64,000 nt of DNA from a candidate division FCPU426 bacterium (GCA_027452205.1 DAIDGV010000027.1:1-64000), one strand, 5' to 3'. Counted from the first letter of the stretch, positions 30,508-40,232 are shown. Program-made: numbers and translations. The notes: generated from the sequence alone by a model not told the origin.

Positions 30508-30514
30508 GGTGGCT

Positions 30515-30757
30515 ATGAATCCCTCCCGAAAAAACAATCCGGCCGCAGGCCCTTCTTTCGAAGGCTATCTCTATGCCAATCTTTTCTTTTGGACGGTCCT
30601 GGTCCTGGCCGGGGTCGTTGGTTATTTTACCTGCGGGGCAATTTGGGACGATGTGACCCAAGGCGCCATGGAATTCCTCTTCGTGATCGTGGGAGGCGGC
30701 TTCACCCTGGTCTCGGTGTTGGATTATTTTTACGAGATCAAGACTACCGGTCGCTAA
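30515..30757 (+). CDS. Small membrane protein, two helices
   Basis: An 80-residue protein with two hydrophobic helices (about 24-45 and 54-72) and a short polar N-terminus. Start ATG 30515 follows GAGGTGG; GTG 30509 is possible but closer to the pyrE stop. No family recognised. Probably co-transcribed with pyrFE. Confidence 0.55.
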   Translation: MNPSRKNNPAAGPSFEGYLYANLFFWTVLVLAGVVGYFTCGAIWDDVTQGAMEFLFVIVGGGFTLVSVLDYFYEIKTTGR

Positions 30758-30787
30758 GGATAGATCGTCAAACCACAAGGATGGTGC

Positions 30788-31783
30788 ATGAAAAGTTTCC
30801 GCTCGAAGTTCATCGCTTTTTTCTTAGCTGTTCAATTTTTCATTGTTCCCGTCGTGGCCACTTTGGCTTTGGCCCAGGACGTGACCGCTTCTCCGGCGGC
30901 CACAGATGACGAAGTACAGACCATCCAGCAATTGGCCAAGAACGGCTATTTGGGCGATAAGAAGGATTACTACCTCAAGGCCCAGAACCTGACTGAGGAC
31001 GACATTACCGATGCCATCTTGAAGGCCAATGAGACGATCATGGCCATCGACATGAAGGATTATCAAAACCAGAAGGGCAATTACCGGATCGAGGATCTCC
31101 AGACCTTACTGGACCTGGTCAAGGACAAGGCCGCGAACATCCGGTCCCGAAAAGTTTCCGCTTGGAAATTAGAGAATCGACTGGAAAAGATGATCGCCCT
31201 TTCCACCCTGGTCCCGGCCTTGGATGCCGGGACGGTCGTTCCCCCGGTGCCCACCGCTACTAGCGTGCCTTTCACACCGACGGCAACCCCGATACCCGGT
31301 CCAACCCGGGCCGAGTTCAACAGCCTGAAGGAATCCATGGACCTTCTGGACCATAAACTGGCCGATGTGCAAACGGACCTCTACAAGAAAGCCGACGCGA
31401 TCCAGACTCTGCAGGCGAACGGGCAGGACCTTAAAATGGGTCAAGCGGATATCCAAGAACAACTCAAACTTGTCAAAAAGTTGCTTGATCGTGTACAGGA
31501 AGATGTGAAAAGGTCCGAGGATCACTTGACGGAGATGGACAATAAGATCGATAAGAAGCTGGTCACCGATACTGAAATGCGGCAAGAGCTGACGGTGATG
31601 CACAAAGATCTTCGCGACGACACCGAGGATATCAGTGTGCTCAAGGAACAGGTCGCCAAGTTGGACAAAACCGATTATGGGCCCAAAAACCCGGTGGACG
31701 AATTTTTGGCCTCGAAATGGTTACCCGGTGGCGCCTTGGTGGTGGGTTTGACGGCTTTGGTGCTGGAGTTGGTCCGAAAATAA
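30788..31783 (+). CDS. Exported coiled-coil protein with C-terminal helix
   Basis: A 331-residue protein with an N-terminal signal peptide (cleavage near LALAQD, residue 30), a helical domain (40-130), a Pro/Thr-rich hinge with PTATSVPFTPTATPIPGPT (about 150-172), a long coiled coil (about 175-295, KLADVQTDLYKKADAIQTLQ-type heptads), and a terminal hydrophobic helix (about 310-328). This layout fits a periplasmic rod anchored in the membrane by its C-terminus. I know no function for it. Confidence 0.55.
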   Translation: MKSFRSKFIAFFLAVQFFIVPVVATLALAQDVTASPAATDDEVQTIQQLAKNGYLGDKKDYYLKAQNLTEDDITDAILKANETIMAIDMKDYQNQKGNYRIEDLQTLLDLVKDKAANIRSRKVSAWKLENRLEKMIALSTLVPALDAGTVVPPVPTATSVPFTPTATPIPGPTRAEFNSLKESMDLLDHKLADVQTDLYKKADAIQTLQANGQDLKMGQADIQEQLKLVKKLLDRVQEDVKRSEDHLTEMDNKIDKKLVTDTEMRQELTVMHKDLRDDTEDISVLKEQVAKLDKTDYGPKNPVDEFLASKWLPGGALVVGLTALVLELVRK

Positions 31784-31792
31784 GGAGGCGTT

Positions 31793-32452
31793 ATGTTCTT
31801 AGGTCATTACGGGGCCGCTTTCGCGGCTAAAAAATGGGCGCCGAAAGTTTCCTTGGGACTGTTGGTCCTAGCTGCGGTTTGGCTGGACCTGCTCTGGTCC
31901 CTTTTCCTGATCCTTCACTGGGAGGATGTGGCCATTTCGCCTGGTATCACCAAGGTGATCCCCATCGACTTCACCAATTATTCTTTGAGCCATAGCTTGG
32001 TCATGGCTGTCGCCTGGGGTGTGGTGTTCTGGATGGTCTCCCTGGTGCTGACGAACAACCAAAAAACTTCCCTTATCCTGGGCGGGTTGGTGGTGGCCCA
32101 CTGGTTCCTCAATGTCATTACCCACCGGCCGGACCTTTCCTTGTTGCCCGAAGGCAATCCCATGACCCCGCGTTGGGGCCTGGGTCTTTGGAACTCGGTG
32201 CCGGGCACCATCGTGGTCGAATTGGCCCTTTTGAGCGCCGGTATCTGGCTTTACGCGAACGCGACCAAGCCGGTGGGGGCCAAGGGCCAATGGTTCTTTT
32301 GGAGCCTCTGCGCGGCTTTGATCGCTTCCTTCGCAGCTCTTTTTTTCATGCCGGTCCCCAAGGCACCGATCTGGGTCGCCATTGAGGGACAGGTCCAGTT
32401 GGTCTTTGTGGTCTGGGCCCTTTGGACCGACGACCACCGGAAGAACGCTTGA
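31793..32452 (+). CDS. DUF457/YdjM-like membrane protein
   Basis: A 219-residue protein with about six membrane helices. Conserved His positions, GHYG near residue 4, YSLSHSL near 65 and AHWFLNVITHRPDL near 100-114, match the inner-membrane metal-dependent hydrolase (YdjM, DUF457) pattern. Activity in this family is poorly defined. GGAGG precedes the ATG. The next gene begins with a TTG overlapping its stop. Confidence 0.6.
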   Translation: MFLGHYGAAFAAKKWAPKVSLGLLVLAAVWLDLLWSLFLILHWEDVAISPGITKVIPIDFTNYSLSHSLVMAVAWGVVFWMVSLVLTNNQKTSLILGGLVVAHWFLNVITHRPDLSLLPEGNPMTPRWGLGLWNSVPGTIVVELALLSAGIWLYANATKPVGAKGQWFFWSLCAALIASFAALFFMPVPKAPIWVAIEGQVQLVFVVWALWTDDHRKNA

Positions 32453-32892
32453 AACTTTCAGTCAAGGTCCGCCCGGTCCAGGCGAAGGATCGCGCCTCCC
32501 TGGCACTGGTCTTCCAAGCCGCTTTCTCCAACGAGCCTTTCCACGAAAGATGGGGAAGGGCCCAGGTTCTCAAAAGGGTCCAAGAGCTTCTTTCCGACAA
32601 ATCGGTCGCGGGCTGGGTCGTGATGGTCTTCGGACAGCCCATCGGATTCTCTTTCCTACAAGTGCGGCAAGGTGCCCGGGAACTTTATGGCGAACTTTTG
32701 GAAACGGCCGTCCATCCCTATTTCCAAGGACAGGGAATTGAGCGGACCTTGCTGAGCGCAGTGAAGCGATTCCAGAAAGCCAAAAAAGTCCGCAATGTGA
32801 TGGTCCTGGCCTTTAAAGGCCCCCATGCTGAGTGGTTCCGGGGAGCAGGCTGGGTCGAATCCAAGCGGACAACGGTCCTCGTTTCGAGATAA
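32449..32892 (+). CDS. GNAT family N-acetyltransferase
   Basis: A 147-residue GNAT-fold protein. The acetyl-CoA-binding region is recognisable around ELLETAVHPYFQGQGIERTL (residues 79-98) where the R/QxxGxG/A loop reads QGQGIE, and the C-terminal WFRGAGWVES is typical. Substrate unknown. TTG 32449 overlaps the previous stop. Confidence 0.75.
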   Translation: MKLSVKVRPVQAKDRASLALVFQAAFSNEPFHERWGRAQVLKRVQELLSDKSVAGWVVMVFGQPIGFSFLQVRQGARELYGELLETAVHPYFQGQGIERTLLSAVKRFQKAKKVRNVMVLAFKGPHAEWFRGAGWVESKRTTVLVSR

Positions 32893-32949
32893 CGCTTACC
32901 TGTTCAGTTTCATTCCCCCGTCGTTCCTTGTTCCGTTAAGATTTGACCT

Positions 32950-34860
32950 ATGAATAAAACCCTGAAATGGAAACTCAAAGCGCTGCTGGTCTTTGGCGCG
33001 GGACTTGGTCTTTCTTTGCTCTTTTGGGACCATTTTACCCTGCCCTTTCATAACCCTCTTGAAGTTGTCGGTTATTGCACCGAGAAGAGCATTAACCCCC
33101 AGGATGATGTGATCCGTTCGGCCTTCTTTATCCTGTTCCCGGCGTTGTTAGGACTTCTTTTTTTACGTGACTGGAAAGGTTTTTCCGAAAGAGAGTTGGG
33201 CCGGGAGCCTGTCCAGTCCAGGGATACCTTTTGGAAGTTCCTTTTAATGCTCTACGCGGCCTTGATCGCGGTCAACGTTCCCACCTATCACGCCTTTGGC
33301 CGCTTTGACGTTTTTCACGAAGGCGAATCGCTGGGCTCCGCCTTGTCCGTTCTCCAGGGGTTCAAACCCTATCGAGATCTTTTCTTCTTCCACGGTTTGG
33401 TGCAAGACCCCTTAAGGGCTTTAGCTGTCCGTCATGACCTGGGATATCTCATCGGGTCCGAAAGGGTCTGGGAATCGGGTATGAAGACGCTGGGTTGGAT
33501 GTTCCTGGCGCTGGCCCTTCTGAGTCTTTTTCGCCGGAATAAGGCCTGGGCCTTTGGCGCGCTTTCACTTTTGGCATTGTTGCATGTTCGCTTTCTCTTC
33601 GATGTGGTGGGTCTCTTAATGGTCCAACCGCTGAATCCGCAAACGGTCCTGCAGGCTTTTTTAACCCATTCTTCCTTTTGGGCTTCTTTCAACGAATTCA
33701 TTTTCCCGTCCAGGGACCTGTTGACCGTGCTTTGGTGCTGGAGCTTCTTTGAGATGGACCGGATGGAAAGGATGGGGGACGAGAGACGGTCTTTGGCTGT
33801 TTTTCCTTTCCTCTTCGCTTTTGTTCCGGTCTTCGGTTTGGTCTATTCGGTCGATCGAGGGGTTTATTTAATCCTCGCTTCGCTGTTGGTGTTGGGGCTT
33901 GCCAGACCCCAATGGAGGTCCCCAAACAGCAAGTTCCTTTGGGGATCGGCGATCGGTGGGGCGGTCCTCGCGGGAATGATCGATACGTTTTTACTCCAGG
34001 GAAATTGGGCCGGGTTCATTCAGTTCGTCTTCTTGAAACTACCCCGGTTCAAGGAACTGTCCGAGAAGTTGCCCTATCCCATCCACGAGCCTCTTTTCTT
34101 TGGGGTCTGCGCGGTCTTTGCGGGGGAGGTCTTTTTCTTGGCGCTGGCCGGATCGGCTTTATATCGGAATGAAAGAAATTGGGCCGCCATTCAACGGGAA
34201 TATCGGATCGAAGCGACCCTCCTTTTCCTCTCTTTGCTTTTCTTCCGCAATGTGCTGGCTAGATCGGAACAAGAACATTTGATCTACAGTCTCTTGCCCT
34301 TCTATCTGCTGCTTTTTTATCAAGGCTGGAAGTACGCCCGGGGTTGGTCAGGACGTTGGGAAAGGATCCTCAAACCTTTAGTCTTAACGCTGGCAGTCCT
34401 GATGGTGGTCCCTATTTTCCGGGAGGATGTGTTGCGGCAGAACTTTCCCCTGGGCGTTCCGGACGACCAGTTCGTTCTTCCCGCGCAAAAGGACCTCGTC
34501 AGCCGGTTGGGGCCACTGATCAAACCAGGGGATGGATTCTTCACCTTTACCCCGGAAGCAGGCTGGTATTACCTGCTTCGGCAGCCTTGTCCGACGCCTT
34601 ATCCCTATTTGTGGACCGCGGTTACCATTGAAGCGCAAAAAGAAGTGGTCGGGGCCTTGGAAGAAAAGCGGGTCAAGTGGGTGCTTTACCGGGACCAGGA
34701 ATGGTCCTGGCAGATCGACGGGATCCCCAATGACCGTAAGTTTCCGGTCATCGCGGCCTATCTAGCCCAGAACTACCAGCCCGCTTTTAACGTAGATGGT
34801 TCTGAAATTTGGGTCCGTAAGAAGAACAACAGTCCGTCAAAACCCGCCTCGAAAAGTTAG
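32950..34860 (+). CDS. Large polytopic membrane protein, GT-C-like
   Basis: A 636-residue integral membrane protein with about 11-13 helices and a C-terminal soluble segment (about 500-630). After the second helix a loop carries HEGESLGSALSVLQGFKPYRD, reminiscent of the acidic first loop of dolichyl/polyprenyl-phosphate sugar glycosyltransferases (GT-C fold). The soluble tail includes FFTFTPEAGWYYLL. Glycosyl transfer to an envelope component is plausible but unproven. Single gene with a weak ribosome-binding site. Confidence 0.6.
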   Translation: MNKTLKWKLKALLVFGAGLGLSLLFWDHFTLPFHNPLEVVGYCTEKSINPQDDVIRSAFFILFPALLGLLFLRDWKGFSERELGREPVQSRDTFWKFLLMLYAALIAVNVPTYHAFGRFDVFHEGESLGSALSVLQGFKPYRDLFFFHGLVQDPLRALAVRHDLGYLIGSERVWESGMKTLGWMFLALALLSLFRRNKAWAFGALSLLALLHVRFLFDVVGLLMVQPLNPQTVLQAFLTHSSFWASFNEFIFPSRDLLTVLWCWSFFEMDRMERMGDERRSLAVFPFLFAFVPVFGLVYSVDRGVYLILASLLVLGLARPQWRSPNSKFLWGSAIGGAVLAGMIDTFLLQGNWAGFIQFVFLKLPRFKELSEKLPYPIHEPLFFGVCAVFAGEVFFLALAGSALYRNERNWAAIQREYRIEATLLFLSLLFFRNVLARSEQEHLIYSLLPFYLLLFYQGWKYARGWSGRWERILKPLVLTLAVLMVVPIFREDVLRQNFPLGVPDDQFVLPAQKDLVSRLGPLIKPGDGFFTFTPEAGWYYLLRQPCPTPYPYLWTAVTIEAQKEVVGALEEKRVKWVLYRDQEWSWQIDGIPNDRKFPVIAAYLAQNYQPAFNVDGSEIWVRKKNNSPSKPASKS

Positions 34861-34979
34861 TTTTCGGTCAAAAAGGACCCACCCTTTCAGGTCAATGGGC
34901 CAAAAACCCCCTGTTTGGTCCCTGGGTTCAGGCATGGCTTATGCATTTCTAAAAGCCATCCGATGTCCAGAAGGTACCG

Positions 34980-35105
34980 ATGCGATATTCACTTTTAGTT
35001 TTTCTCTTGTTGGCGGGCTGTCTCTTGGCGGTCTCCTGCGCCGACCGATCCCTGCAGTCGCCGGTAAATCCCAGCACGGGTACCAGCGCGACGCCGGGTT
35101 ATTGA
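34980..35105 (+). CDS. Short lipoprotein, 41 residues
   Basis: A short reading frame starting at ATG 34980 behind AGAAGG: a basic N-terminus, a hydrophobic stretch with two possible lipidation Cys (LLAGC at 10-14 and AVSC at 17-20), then a polar tail rich in Ser, Pro and Thr. This is the layout of small entericidin-like lipoproteins. Its stop overlaps the 3' end of the convergent rqcH gene by seven bases. Small size makes the call tentative. Confidence 0.45.
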   Translation: MRYSLLVFLLLAGCLLAVSCADRSLQSPVNPSTGTSATPGY

Positions 35106-36757
35106 ACCTCGATCACGAGGCTCTTTTCCTTGGTCATGCTCACCATGCCCATGGGCGCGCCCGGTATCTTCTTCACGAATTTGCGGTGGGTATAACTGAC
35201 ATTCACCTTCGTGCCCGGCTTGGCCTTGCTGTGGGCCGCGGCTTCCTTGGCGGCTTGGACCACCAATTCATCCGGCACGGGGTCGTCCCGGCGGAAACGC
35301 CGAAGTACCACATGGGCTCCCGGCAAGTCCCGTACGTGGAACCAGAGGTCCTCCGGCTGGGCTAGCTGGAAAGTAACGTATTCATTGGCGGCGGCGGAGG
35401 TGCCGACGCAAAGCTCAAAATCCTTCCCGAGCTTGGTTCGGATGATATTGGGCGTTGGGACCTTTTCTTCCTTTGCTTTCTTCGGTTTGGCCGCGGCGGG
35501 TTTGGCGGAGGGAAAGAGCCGCTGGAAGGCTTTCTTTACCTCTTCGGCGGTTTGAAGGGAAGGCAGGCTGCGCTGGGCGGCCTTCAGGTCCTCAATGCGC
35601 TGCTGCACTTCCTTTTCCCTTTTTTCGACCATCTCCAGTCCCCGGGAACCCTTTTGGGACTTTTTGAAGAATCGCTGGGCGTTCTGTAGGGCGCTGATGC
35701 TTGGGTCCAAGGTGATCGGGATGGGGTTCGGGTTGCCGCGCACAATGTCCTCAAGATCCACCTGGGCGCTGTGGGGTTTGATCTTATGGAGCGACGCCAT
35801 GACCAACTCGCCCCAGTGCTGGTATTGGTCCGCCCGCATGGCCTCGGAACGGTCCTTTTTCAACTTATCCTGGATGCGCTTTTCGTGTTTGAGGACCTTG
35901 TTGATGCTCTGCTCCAGCCGAACCTTTTCGCCCTGGCGCTGATGATGCAGGTTCTCGGAACGGTACCAGTTTTCATAGGCTTCACTGGCGGTGGAAAAGA
36001 CCTTGGTTTGAGGATGGGGTGGCACGTGGCTGGGCAAAACCTTGAGCTGAGGCGGCGGACCGGGCAGCAACAAGAAATGGTTGAAGTGGCCGGCTTCGAT
36101 GTCCCTTTTGGTCTTGATCCACTCCGCGGGGGCATGGTCGCCGAAGCTTTCCAAGTAAGCGCTCAACTCCGGATCGGTGCCGATGAAGTCATTCTTGAGC
36201 CATGGACCCCAAGCGGGGGAGCCCGCTTTTTTCCAAAGGTCGGTGAGGGTTTTCTCATCCAAGTCCCAGATGTTCGGTTTAGGCGGCTGCGGGGGCGGGG
36301 CATAGACGCTTTGGGGCAGGATGGGCCGCTCCACGTCGCTCTTATAACGGAGGGCGCTGACGACTTGGTCCTGAGGGTCGAGCAGGATGAGGTTGGGATA
36401 TTTGGGAATGCCCTCGAAGACCAGGGCGTGGGGCCCTTGGGCGGTCTTGAAGTTGAAACGGATGATGCGACTGCCGGGTTGGGACTCGATTGTGGTCAGT
36501 TGGGCGTATTCCAAGTTCTTGCGTAGGGACCGGCAAAAGTTAGGCGGTTTGGGCAGGGCTGGTTCCTTGGCGGTGCTGGTAAAAATGACAGGATTTAAAG
36601 GCAAAATGGAAACAATCAGGTGCCGGTTGGACAGGTCCGGATGGTAGAAGCTGATCTCCACCGTCTCGTTAGCGGATTGGGAGATGTGGGATACTCGGCT
36701 GTTGGCGAGCTGCTTTCGGAATTCTTGGGTCAGGATCTGGATAAAGGTTGGGGTCAC
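35099..36757 (-). CDS. rqcH: NFACT family ribosome quality-control protein RqcH
   Basis: A 552-residue NFACT protein (formerly annotated fibronectin-binding protein A). In characterised bacteria RqcH binds stalled 50S subunits with peptidyl-tRNA and adds C-terminal alanine tails for degradation. The N-terminal NFACT-N region covers roughly 1-180, a long coiled coil 270-400, and the C-terminal NFACT-R domain (DUF814) is clear from LWFHVRDLPGAHVVLRR to SYTHRKFVKKIPG. The N-terminal domain is shorter and less typical than in Bacillus. Stand-alone gene, divergent from the acyl-CoA synthetase. Confidence 0.85.
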   Translation of the reverse strand: MTPTFIQILTQEFRKQLANSRVSHISQSANETVEISFYHPDLSNRHLIVSILPLNPVIFTSTAKEPALPKPPNFCRSLRKNLEYAQLTTIESQPGSRIIRFNFKTAQGPHALVFEGIPKYPNLILLDPQDQVVSALRYKSDVERPILPQSVYAPPPQPPKPNIWDLDEKTLTDLWKKAGSPAWGPWLKNDFIGTDPELSAYLESFGDHAPAEWIKTKRDIEAGHFNHFLLLPGPPPQLKVLPSHVPPHPQTKVFSTASEAYENWYRSENLHHQRQGEKVRLEQSINKVLKHEKRIQDKLKKDRSEAMRADQYQHWGELVMASLHKIKPHSAQVDLEDIVRGNPNPIPITLDPSISALQNAQRFFKKSQKGSRGLEMVEKREKEVQQRIEDLKAAQRSLPSLQTAEEVKKAFQRLFPSAKPAAAKPKKAKEEKVPTPNIIRTKLGKDFELCVGTSAAANEYVTFQLAQPEDLWFHVRDLPGAHVVLRRFRRDDPVPDELVVQAAKEAAAHSKAKPGTKVNVSYTHRKFVKKIPGAPMGMVSMTKEKSLVIEVQ

Positions 36758-36870
36758 GGGAACTTTCGGCCCGACAGTCGGGAAATTTTTGGGTCACTCG
36801 AGGGCTAGTCTAGCGGGAGCGGAGAGGTTCTTTCCATGAGAACTTTCTTTCGGTCGACCCCGCAGGATGT

Positions 36871-36899
36871 TTGACACTAGGAATGGGCAGGCTTAAACT
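36871..36899 (+). promoter_or_regulatory. Sigma-70 promoter of the fatty-acid cluster
   Basis: -35 TTGACA at 36871-36876, 17-bp spacer, -10 TAAACT at 36894-36899. It lies 47 bp before the acyl-CoA synthetase ATG. No FadR-like operator was recognised. Confidence 0.75.
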
Positions 36900-36945
36900 T
36901 GTTTTGACGCTCGCTTCACTCCATCAACACGTTTTGGGAGAGCTT

Positions 36946-38622
36946 ATGAACGACAGGCCTTGGCTGGCGTCTTACGACGAAGGCGTTCCTAAAACCCTTG
37001 AGTATCCCCAAAAATCCATCTCTGAGATCCTGGCGGAAACTGCCCAAAAGTTCCCAAATCATCCGGCGGTCTTCTATTTTGGCACTCGTTTTACCTATAG
37101 CGATCTCGATGAGAAGGTGAACCAGTTCGCCCATGTTCTTTTAAAAGAGGGCATCAAGCCCGGGGACCGGGTAGCCCTTTACCTGCCCAATTGTCCCGCG
37201 GCGGTCATCGGTTTTTACGCGGTTATCCGCGTCGGCGCCATCCTGACCCAGCTTAACCCGCTCTATTCGGCCAGTGAGACAGCCCACCAATTAAAAGACT
37301 CGGGCGCCCAATATGTGATCGCCCTGGACCGTTTCGTGCCCATCCTCCGCCAGGTGGCCGTTGAGTGTCGGCTGAAGAAGGTCTGGGTCACCCGGGTGAA
37401 CGATTATTTCCCCTTCCTTTTGCACCTGCTTTATCCCATAAAGGCCAAAAAAGAAAAGGTGTGGGTGGACTGGCCCACCGAGCCCCTTTACCAAAGTTTT
37501 GTCCATGAACTGGAAATAGCCTCCCGCGCCCCCGTGCATAGTCCCGCCCACATGGACACGACCACTTTGCTGCAATACACCGGCGGCACTACCGGAGTGG
37601 CCAAAGGCGTCATCATGACCCACCGCAACATGGTGGCCAACGCTTACCAATGCAAGTTATGGTTGCCGGGATTGGTTGAAGGCAAGGAAGTCTTCATGCT
37701 GGCCATTCCCATCTTCCATTCTTACGGTATGACCGCGGGGATGAATTTCGCCCTTTCGTTGGCCGGGTCCATGGTATTGGTCCCTAAGTTCGATGTGCTT
37801 CAGGTGCTCAAATCAGTGGATAAATACCACGTTAGCATCTTCCCGGGAGTCCAGGCCATTTACGTGGCCATCAACAACTATCCCGGCGTGGGCAAGTACA
37901 ACATTCACAGCATCAAGGCCTGCATTTCGGGCGCCGGGCCTTTGCACCAGGAAGTCCAAAAGAAGTTCGAGGCCCTGACCGGCGGCAAATTGGTTGAGGG
38001 CTATGGCTTGACCGAGGCCTCGCCGGTGACCCATTGCAATCCCGTGTTTGGGAAGCGCAAGATCGGAATGATCGGCCTGCCTTTCGTGGGAACCGACGCC
38101 AAGATCGTGGACGTGGAAACGGGCACTAAAGATATGGGTGTCCGGGAGATCGGCGAGGTGGTCGTGAAGGGGCCCCAGGTGATGCAGGGCTATTGGAACC
38201 ATCCGGAAGAGACCGCCATGGTGCTCAAGGACGGCTGGCTTCACACGGGCGATATCGGCTACATGGACGAGGATGGGTTCTTCGCTATTGTGGACCGCAA
38301 GAAGGACATGGTGAAGGTGGGCGGCGAGAACGTCTATCCCCGCGATGTGGAAGAAGTGCTGTTCCAGAACGAGAAAGTGCTCGATTGCGTGGTGGCGGGC
38401 GTGCCTGACGAGAAGTTGGTGGACAAGATCAAGGCTTACATTGTGCTCAAGCCCGGGCAGACATGCGACTCGACCGAGATCATCGAGTTCTGTAAAGGCA
38501 AGCTGGCGAAATATAAGGTGCCCAAGGAAGTGGAATTCCGTGAATCCTTGCCGAAGAACATGGTCGGCAAGATGTTAAGGCGTTTATTAGTCGAGGAAGA
38601 AAAGGCGAAACTGAAGAAGTAA
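36946..38622 (+). CDS. Long-chain acyl-CoA synthetase
   Basis: A 558-residue AMP-forming ligase that activates fatty acids to acyl-CoA. The AMP-binding motif LQYTGGTTGVAKGVI lies near residue 205, GYGLTEASPV near 351, and the hinge region LHTGDIGYMDEDG with DRKKDMVKVGGENVYPRDVE near 435-465. The C-terminal Lys in the PKNMVGKMLRR segment is the usual catalytic position. ATG 36946 follows GGGAGAG. It is the first gene of a cluster with the beta-oxidation enzymes, so FadD-like function is likely. Confidence 0.9.
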   Translation: MNDRPWLASYDEGVPKTLEYPQKSISEILAETAQKFPNHPAVFYFGTRFTYSDLDEKVNQFAHVLLKEGIKPGDRVALYLPNCPAAVIGFYAVIRVGAILTQLNPLYSASETAHQLKDSGAQYVIALDRFVPILRQVAVECRLKKVWVTRVNDYFPFLLHLLYPIKAKKEKVWVDWPTEPLYQSFVHELEIASRAPVHSPAHMDTTTLLQYTGGTTGVAKGVIMTHRNMVANAYQCKLWLPGLVEGKEVFMLAIPIFHSYGMTAGMNFALSLAGSMVLVPKFDVLQVLKSVDKYHVSIFPGVQAIYVAINNYPGVGKYNIHSIKACISGAGPLHQEVQKKFEALTGGKLVEGYGLTEASPVTHCNPVFGKRKIGMIGLPFVGTDAKIVDVETGTKDMGVREIGEVVVKGPQVMQGYWNHPEETAMVLKDGWLHTGDIGYMDEDGFFAIVDRKKDMVKVGGENVYPRDVEEVLFQNEKVLDCVVAGVPDEKLVDKIKAYIVLKPGQTCDSTEIIEFCKGKLAKYKVPKEVEFRESLPKNMVGKMLRRLLVEEEKAKLKK

Positions 38623-38643
38623 CGGTCAACAAGGAGGCCAATC

Positions 38644-39834
38644 ATGAAAGAAGTGGTCATCGTCGACGGCGGCAGGACCCCCATCGGTAATTTGGGCGGG
38701 GCTTTGAAGGACGTGACGGCCCAGGAAATGGCCTCGACCGTCCTGAAAGAACTCATCAAACGCAACAATCTGAAGGTCTCCGAGATCGATGAGGTCATCC
38801 TGGGATGTGTGGGTCAATTCTCCGACGCGCCCAATGTGGCCCGGGTAGCGGCCCTGATGGCGGGTATCCCGAAAGAAGCGACCGCTTATACCGTGCAGCG
38901 CAACTGTTCCTCGGGTATGCAAGCGGTGGTGAACGCTTTCCAGAACATCCAATGCGGCGATGCCGACCTTCAATTGGCCGGCGGGACCGAATCCATGAGC
39001 CAGGCCCCCTATGTCAGCCGGGATATGCGCTTCGGCAAGCGTATGCGCGATTCCAAGATGATCGACAGCTTGATGGAAGGCCTGACGGACCCCTATTGCC
39101 ACCTCATCATGGGCCAAACCGCCGAAAATTTGGCGGCGGAGTTCCAGATCTCCCGCAAAGAGCAGGACGAATACGCGGTGCAGAGCCATAAGAAGGCCTT
39201 CCGGGCCCAACGCGAGAACAAGTTCAAGGACGAGATCGTGCCGGTCATGGTTCAAAAGAAAGTCATGGGTAAGGTAGTCGCTACCGAGCCAGTAACCCAG
39301 GACGAAGGCATCAACGCCGCTTTGAACGAACAGACCCTGGCTTCTTATCCGACCATCTTTAAAGAGAATGGCACGGTCACCCCGGGCAATGCTTGCGGCA
39401 TCAACGATGGCGCGGCGGCGCTGCTGGTCATGTCCAAGGAAAAAGCGGATGCTTTGGGATACAAGCCCCTGGGATATATCCGCTCTTACGCTTTCTCGGG
39501 CGTGGAACCGGAACGCATGGGGATCGGTCCCGCGCACGCCATTCCGAAGGCCCTGAAAAAGGCCGGGTTAGAACTGAAGGATATGAAGCTTATCGAGATC
39601 AACGAGGCTTTCGCCGCCCAGATACTGGCCGACGACCGAGTGCTCAAGATGAACCGCGAGATCCTGAACGTTAATGGCGGGGCCATTGCCCTGGGCCATC
39701 CGGTCGGCATGACCGGAGCGCGTTTGATCATCACCGGCCTTCGTGAAATGGCCCGGCGCAATGTGGACTTGGGTGTCATTTCCATGTGCATCGGCGGCGG
39801 CTTGGGCGGCGCCATGGTGCTCGAACGCAAGTAA
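38644..39834 (+). CDS. Acetyl-CoA acetyltransferase (thiolase)
   Basis: A 396-residue thiolase that cleaves or forms the 3-ketoacyl-CoA bond. The nucleophile Cys88 sits in NCSSG, and NEAFA (near 320), GHPVGMTGAR (near 350) and CIGGGLG (near 382) complete the active site. GGAGG precedes the ATG. Position between the synthetase and the dehydrogenase/hydratase suggests beta-oxidation or a reversible C4 pathway; an acyl-CoA dehydrogenase is missing from the window. Confidence 0.93.
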   Translation: MKEVVIVDGGRTPIGNLGGALKDVTAQEMASTVLKELIKRNNLKVSEIDEVILGCVGQFSDAPNVARVAALMAGIPKEATAYTVQRNCSSGMQAVVNAFQNIQCGDADLQLAGGTESMSQAPYVSRDMRFGKRMRDSKMIDSLMEGLTDPYCHLIMGQTAENLAAEFQISRKEQDEYAVQSHKKAFRAQRENKFKDEIVPVMVQKKVMGKVVATEPVTQDEGINAALNEQTLASYPTIFKENGTVTPGNACGINDGAAALLVMSKEKADALGYKPLGYIRSYAFSGVEPERMGIGPAHAIPKALKKAGLELKDMKLIEINEAFAAQILADDRVLKMNREILNVNGGAIALGHPVGMTGARLIITGLREMARRNVDLGVISMCIGGGLGGAMVLERK

Positions 39835-39847
39835 GTTGGAGGAGCCT

Positions 39848-40213
39848 GTGCCAGGTCATAAACAAGCTGCGGTCGATTTCTTGAAGATGGTCGTGGCGGG
39901 TGACATTGAGGCCGCTTATGCCAAATATGTGGATATGAGCGGGAAACACCACAACTCTTTTACCCCTGCCGGGTTTCCGGCCTTGAAGAAAGGCATGATG
40001 GAGAACGACGCTCAGTTCCCGAACAAGAAATTGGAAGTCCTTCGGGTCCTGGAGGATGGGGATCTGGTTTCGGTCTATTCGAGGCTTTCGCTGGGTGAAA
40101 TGGTGCTGGCTGTGAACCATTCGATGCGTTTTAAAGGCGATAAAGTAGTGGAGTTCTGGGATTACGCGCAGCCAGTGACGAAAGACTTGGTCAATCAAGA
40201 CGGTTTGTTCTAG
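39848..40213 (+). CDS. SnoaL/NTF2-like protein
   Basis: A 121-residue protein with the cone-shaped NTF2-like pattern: initial helices (AAVDFLKMVVAGDIEAAYAKYV), then strands ending in DKVVEFWDYAQPV. GTG 39848 follows TTGGAGGAG right after the thiolase stop. Related proteins include isomerases, hydratases and binding domains; no catalytic residues can be assigned. Location suggests a helper in the same acyl-CoA pathway. Confidence 0.7.
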   Translation: MPGHKQAAVDFLKMVVAGDIEAAYAKYVDMSGKHHNSFTPAGFPALKKGMMENDAQFPNKKLEVLRVLEDGDLVSVYSRLSLGEMVLAVNHSMRFKGDKVVEFWDYAQPVTKDLVNQDGLF

Positions 40214-40232
40214 CACTAAACAGGAGGCGGCT

